The position numbers were made by a program, and so were the translations under genes. A DNA stretch of 64,000 nucleotides from the NCBI GenBank assembly GCA_023664305.1, contig JAMPFT010000001.1:445609-509608 (forward strand), written 5' to 3'. The notes under the pieces are model-generated. The model saw nothing but the letters and a program-made list of their open reading frames with translations, was not told the origin of the DNA and searched no databases. The stretch is from a bacterium (GTDB lineage Bacteria; Bacillota; Clostridia; Lachnospirales; Lachnospiraceae). Below, piece after piece: positions 61,062 to 64,000 of this stretch (position 1 is its first letter; each line of letters opens with the position of its first letter).

Positions 61062-62021
61062 TCATTTATACTTCTCGCCGGGCTTCGGCTCCGCCACCCG
61101 GCTCTTAATCTCCGTCAAAATATCCGCTCCGCTCTTTCCGTCCAGCTTCGCCCTCTGGTTCAGCCGGATCCGGTGAACGCCTACGTCGTCCAGGGCCTTC
61201 TTTACATCCGCCGGGATCACATATTCCCGATCCTGCAAAAAGGCGTAGGCCCGGGCCATTTTCCCCAAAGCCAGCGTTCCCCTGGGGCTTATGCCCAGCT
61301 CCAAAAGCTCGTGCTGCCTGGTAGCGTCGGCGAGTGCCACCATATACCGGTAGATCACATCATGTATGTAAACCGCTTCCGCCTCACGCTGCATCTGCAA
61401 AAGCTGCTCCGCATCCGCCACGGGAACCACCTGATCCAGCGGATCCCCGTCGTGACGGCTCTTTAAAAGCGCTACCTCGTCCTCCACGGAGGGATACCCC
61501 ATGGTAGTGCAGATCAGGAACCGGTCCATCTGCGCCTCCGGCAGTCTCTGAGTACCGTAGGAACCCACCGGGTTCTGCGTCGCTATGACGATAAAGGGCT
61601 TCGGCACCTGTCTGGTAACGCCGTCCACCGTCACACTGCCTTCCTCCATCACCTCCAAAAGCGCCGACTGGGTCTTGGGAGAGGTTCTGTTGATCTCGTC
61701 CGCAAGCAGCAGATTACACATAACCGCCCCGGGATGATAGACAAATTTCCCCGTCTCCTTGCGGTACATGGAAAAACCCGTAATATCCGCCGGCATGACG
61801 TCCGGCGTAAACTGTATTCTGTTGGACTGCAGTCCGAAAGCGCGGGAAAAGGCGATGGCCATCTCCGTCTTTCCCACGCCGGGAACATCCTCCAAAAGCA
61901 CATTCCCTCCTGCTAAAACGGCCGCCGTCACCTTCTCGATACATTCGTCCTTGCCTACAATCACCTTCTTCACCTCGTCCATGACAAGGTGCGCGTTTCT
62001 ACTCTTTTCTTCCACTGTCAA
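61062..62021 (-). CDS. MoxR-family AAA+ ATPase
   Basis: 319 residues with Walker A PGVGKTEMA near 48, Walker B LLADEINR near 107, sensor 1 IATQNPVG near 145, sensor 2 in the C-terminal lid. MoxR proteins act as chaperones that insert or activate partner proteins, here DUF58 and the transglutaminase gene behind it. The start is probably TTG at 62021 after AAAGGG; the GTG two codons on is an alternative. It sits between the MBL gene and the DUF58 gene on one strand. Confidence 0.93.
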   Translation of the reverse strand: MTVEEKSRNAHLVMDEVKKVIVGKDECIEKVTAAVLAGGNVLLEDVPGVGKTEMAIAFSRAFGLQSNRIQFTPDVMPADITGFSMYRKETGKFVYHPGAVMCNLLLADEINRTSPKTQSALLEVMEEGSVTVDGVTRQVPKPFIVIATQNPVGSYGTQRLPEAQMDRFLICTTMGYPSVEDEVALLKSRHDGDPLDQVVPVADAEQLLQMQREAEAVYIHDVIYRYMVALADATRQHELLELGISPRGTLALGKMARAYAFLQDREYVIPADVKKALDDVGVHRIRLNQRAKLDGKSGADILTEIKSRVAEPKPGEKYK

Positions 62022-62054
62022 AATGCCCTTTCGGTATAATATCGCCTGATTTCC

Positions 62055-62717
62055 CTAACCCAAAAAGGGATTGTACTTCTTCTCGTGCCCGACCGTCGTG
62101 CTCTCCCCGTGCCCGGGATAAACCTTCGTCTCATCCGGCAGCACAAACAGCCTGTCCCGAATGGAGCGCACCAAAGTACTCATGCTGCCCGTGGGAAAAT
62201 CCGTCCGCCCCACAGACTCCGCAAACAACGTATCTCCCGCAAGAAGAAACCCCGCCTCCGGGAAATAGTAACAACATCCGCCTGCGGTATGCCCCGGGGT
62301 AGCGATCACGCGGCAGTCCATTCCCGCCAGCTTAAGCTCCTGCCCGTCCGTCACATATTCGTCCGCATAGGTGGTACAGGCACGTCCCGCCTGCTCCGAC
62401 ACATTCTTATGAGCGTCGCGTAAAAGCTCCTTTTCCGCCTCAAGCGCATAGGCCTTCACCGGCTCCCGTCCGTCCTGCTCCGCCGCCGCGCACGCCGCGT
62501 CCCGCAAGGCGTCCAGCCCCCAGATATGGTCAAAATGCCCGTGGGTCAGCAGAATGGCCGCCACCTGAAATCCGTTCTTTCGCAGCGTATTGTAGATATT
62601 TGCCCCCTGATCCGCCGGGTCCGCCACAATACACTCCTTCTCCCCCTCGCGGTACAAAAAATAACAGTTGGTCTGGCACACTCCCAAAACCATACGCCCG
62701 ATTTTAATCTCTCCCAT
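62055..62717 (-). CDS. MBL-fold hydrolase, glyoxalase II-like
   Basis: 220 residues with the metal motif THGHFDHIWG near 59-68, a second histidine in TPGHTAGG near 152, DTLFAESVGRTDF near 175 and PGHGEST near 205. The architecture is that of glyoxalase II and persulfide dioxygenase relatives; the substrate is not determined. ATG at 62717 follows AAGGGAAAGGGA by one base; a longer open frame upstream crosses the hairpin cluster and was not used. In related genomes this gene lies between relA and hemZ. Confidence 0.92.
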   Translation of the reverse strand: MGEIKIGRMVLGVCQTNCYFLYREGEKECIVADPADQGANIYNTLRKNGFQVAAILLTHGHFDHIWGLDALRDAACAAAEQDGREPVKAYALEAEKELLRDAHKNVSEQAGRACTTYADEYVTDGQELKLAGMDCRVIATPGHTAGGCCYYFPEAGFLLAGDTLFAESVGRTDFPTGSMSTLVRSIRDRLFVLPDETKVYPGHGESTTVGHEKKYNPFLG

Positions 62718-62745
62718 ATCCCTTTCCCTTCCACACTTCCCGTCA

Positions 62746-62925
62746 TGTCGGCGCAGCCGACACAAACCAATCCCACGGAACCATTCGGTTCCGGGAAGAA
62801 TCGCTTCCCAAAGAGGTGGGCTGCGCCCCCTCTTGCGATTCTTCAAGTTGCTTTAGCAACTTGTGAGACTTAGAATTTCTCCGCGAAACAGCCTATGCTG
62901 TGAGCGGTTAGAAATTCTTCTCACA
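62746..62925. repeat. Hairpin cluster between relA and the MBL gene
   Basis: In 180 bp there are five stem-loops: TGTCGGC-GCA-GCCGACA, GGAACC-ATTC-GGTTCC, GAATCGC...GCGATTC with an inner stem, CAAGTTGC-TTTA-GCAACTTG, and a 64-base compound hairpin (62862-62925). The last has the outer pair TGTGAG/CTCACA, then AGAATTTCT/AGAAATTCT, CCGC/GCGG and ACAGC/GCTGT. It begins directly after the relA stop. There is no coding sequence in this 209-bp gap. Confidence 0.8.
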
Positions 62926-62926
62926 C

Positions 62927-64000
62927 TTAGCCCGTCGTCCTCTCGATATCCAGCACACTGTCGATGCCCCGTATCTTGTCGATCACGCGGTTCAACTCGT
63001 CTCTGCCCTCCACCTCGAAGGTAGTCAGAAGCGTAGCCAGCCCCTGCTTGTTCATTCTGGTATTCATCGACAGAATATTAATGTTCTTTTCCGTCAACGT
63101 CTTGGAGATATCCGCCAGCAGACCGTTTCTGTTGTTGGCAAAAATCTTGATCTCCGCCACATACTTCTCGGAAACGGAATCCTCCGGTGCCTGCCACTCC
63201 GCATCGATCAGCCGCGCCCGCTCGATTTCCGGCAGATTCATCATGTTCACGCAGTCCGTCCGATGGATGGAGATACCTCTTCCCCTGGTGACAAAGCCTA
63301 CGATCTCGTCTCCGGGGACAGGGGAACAGCACTTGGAAAAGCGCACCGACAAATCCGCGATCCCCCTGACCACAATCCCGCTCTTGGCCTTTATTTTGGT
63401 CGGCTTTGCGGTGATGGCCGCGCCCTCCGCGATCCCTGCCAGCACCTCCTCGTTGGTCAGTTCCTTTTTATGCTCCCTGTCGTAGAGCTCCTGCATCCTT
63501 CCCGCGATCTGGCCCTCCTTCAGGGCCCCGTGCCCGATGGCTGCGAGAACCGAATCCCAGTCCCGGAAGCCGTACTTGCGCATGATCGCATCCATATAAT
63601 CCTGCTTCATCAGCTCGGAAAGATTCATGGATTTTGATTTACAGTAATTTGCCAGCAGTTCCTTTCCCCTGACAATATTGTCTTCCTTCAGCTCCGCCTT
63701 GAACCACTGGTTGATCTTTGTTTTTGCCTGGGTGCTCTTCACCACATTCAGCCAGTCCCGGCTGGGCCCCTTGGAGTTCTGGGAGGTGATAATCTCGATA
63801 CGGTCCCCGTTTTTCAGCTCGTAGTCGATGGTCACCAGCTTGCCGTTCACCCTGGCCCCCACCATTCTGTTTCCCACGGCGGAATGGATACAGTAGGCGA
63901 AATCGATAGGTGTGGAGCCCGCCGGCAGATTCTTTACCTCTCCCGTGGGCGTAAAGCAGTAGACATTATCCGAAAACAAATCCAGATCGTTCTTCAAAAG
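62927..64000 (-). CDS. relA: Bifunctional (p)ppGpp synthetase/hydrolase RelA/SpoT, N-terminus cut by window edge
   Basis: The visible 358 codons are the C-terminal regulatory half. A TGS domain (VYCFTPTGEVKNLPAGSTPIDFAY) lies near the window edge. A helical domain follows, then the zinc-finger/CC region with SKCCSPVPGDEIVGF, and an ACT domain at the end (VAEIKIFANNRNGLLADIS and so on). The catalytic hydrolase and synthetase domains lie outside the window. The enzyme controls the stringent response. The MBL gene follows after a hairpin-rich spacer. Confidence 0.95.
   Translation of the reverse strand, partial: LLKNDLDLFSDNVYCFTPTGEVKNLPAGSTPIDFAYCIHSAVGNRMVGARVNGKLVTIDYELKNGDRIEIITSQNSKGPSRDWLNVVKSTQAKTKINQWFKAELKEDNIVRGKELLANYCKSKSMNLSELMKQDYMDAIMRKYGFRDWDSVLAAIGHGALKEGQIAGRMQELYDREHKKELTNEEVLAGIAEGAAITAKPTKIKAKSGIVVRGIADLSVRFSKCCSPVPGDEIVGFVTRGRGISIHRTDCVNMMNLPEIERARLIDAEWQAPEDSVSEKYVAEIKIFANNRNGLLADISKTLTEKNINILSMNTRMNKQGLATLLTTFEVEGRDELNRVIDKIRGIDSVLDIERTTG

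Noticed and set aside
1-64000. tRNA or rRNA genes
   Set aside because: No cloverleaf-like segment with a TTCGAATC-type arm or rRNA-like conserved stretch was noticed on either strand.

Overview
The window reads as a chromosomal segment from a GC-rich member of the Clostridia, most likely Lachnospiraceae. Three things point there: the SCIFF peptide with its radical-SAM maturase; the gene orders priA-def-fmt-yugP-rsmB-rlmN-prpC-prkC and relA-MBL-hemZ-hisS-aspS, both typical of that group; and a YesM/YesN two-component pair built around a sugar ABC transporter. Genus cannot be settled from sequence alone. Most genes lie on the minus strand. Plus-strand islands are 18731-20947, 32449-39573, 51259-52107 and 54179-54505. 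I saw no rRNA, tRNA, CRISPR array, insertion sequence or prophage.

Region by region, left to right. 1-15656 is housekeeping on the minus strand. It holds the PASTA kinase prkC (cut by the window edge) with its phosphatase prpC, then rlmN, rsmB, a YugP-type metallopeptidase, fmt, def, priA, murE, secDF and the SCIFF maturase/peptide pair. 15750-18570 holds a 101-bp tandem repeat, a zinc-ribbon/LRR membrane protein and small genes. 18731-20947 (plus) carries a CNNM/CBS membrane protein and a DegV fatty-acid-binding protein. 20977-26407 (minus) carries pstSCAB without phoU, a cell-wall amidase and a coiled-coil protein. 26759-32114 has a heterodimeric ABC exporter, an Sfp-type phosphopantetheinyl transferase and an Rpn nuclease. 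32449-39573 (plus) is a sugar-uptake operon: sensor kinase, two permeases, lipoprotein, PhnP-like hydrolase and AraC-type response regulator. 39635-45538 (minus) combines a second ABC exporter pair, a GHKL kinase, a toxin-less RelB/DinJ antitoxin and a LytTR regulator. 45756-49021 is hisS-aspS. 49273-55880 is an accessory stretch: GH2 glycosidase, patatin, radical-SAM enzyme with a membrane partner, HxlR regulator, and a decayed MarR-ABC locus. 55927-64000 is hemZ, a transglutaminase/DUF58/MoxR module, an MBL hydrolase and relA (cut by the window edge).

The most unusual signal is non-coding. Four genes (rsmB, aspS, hisS, scfB) are followed by tandem copies of their own last codons, with unit lengths of 61, 89, 57 and about 20 bp. 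Three other intergenic regions are dense clusters of short perfect hairpins. In-frame or intergenic minisatellites occur in the pstS-pstC junction (36 bp), the LRR protein linker (30 bp) and next to the LRR gene (101 bp).

Among regulatory sites, the best are overlapping divergent promoters inside a CGTAC/GTACG palindrome upstream of the HxlR gene, a perfect inverted repeat over the -10 box of the antitoxin gene, and a hairpin that would bury the ribosome binding site of the amidase gene. All functional links between neighbours are inferences from order and spacing. The gene family assignments rest on motifs I could read directly.
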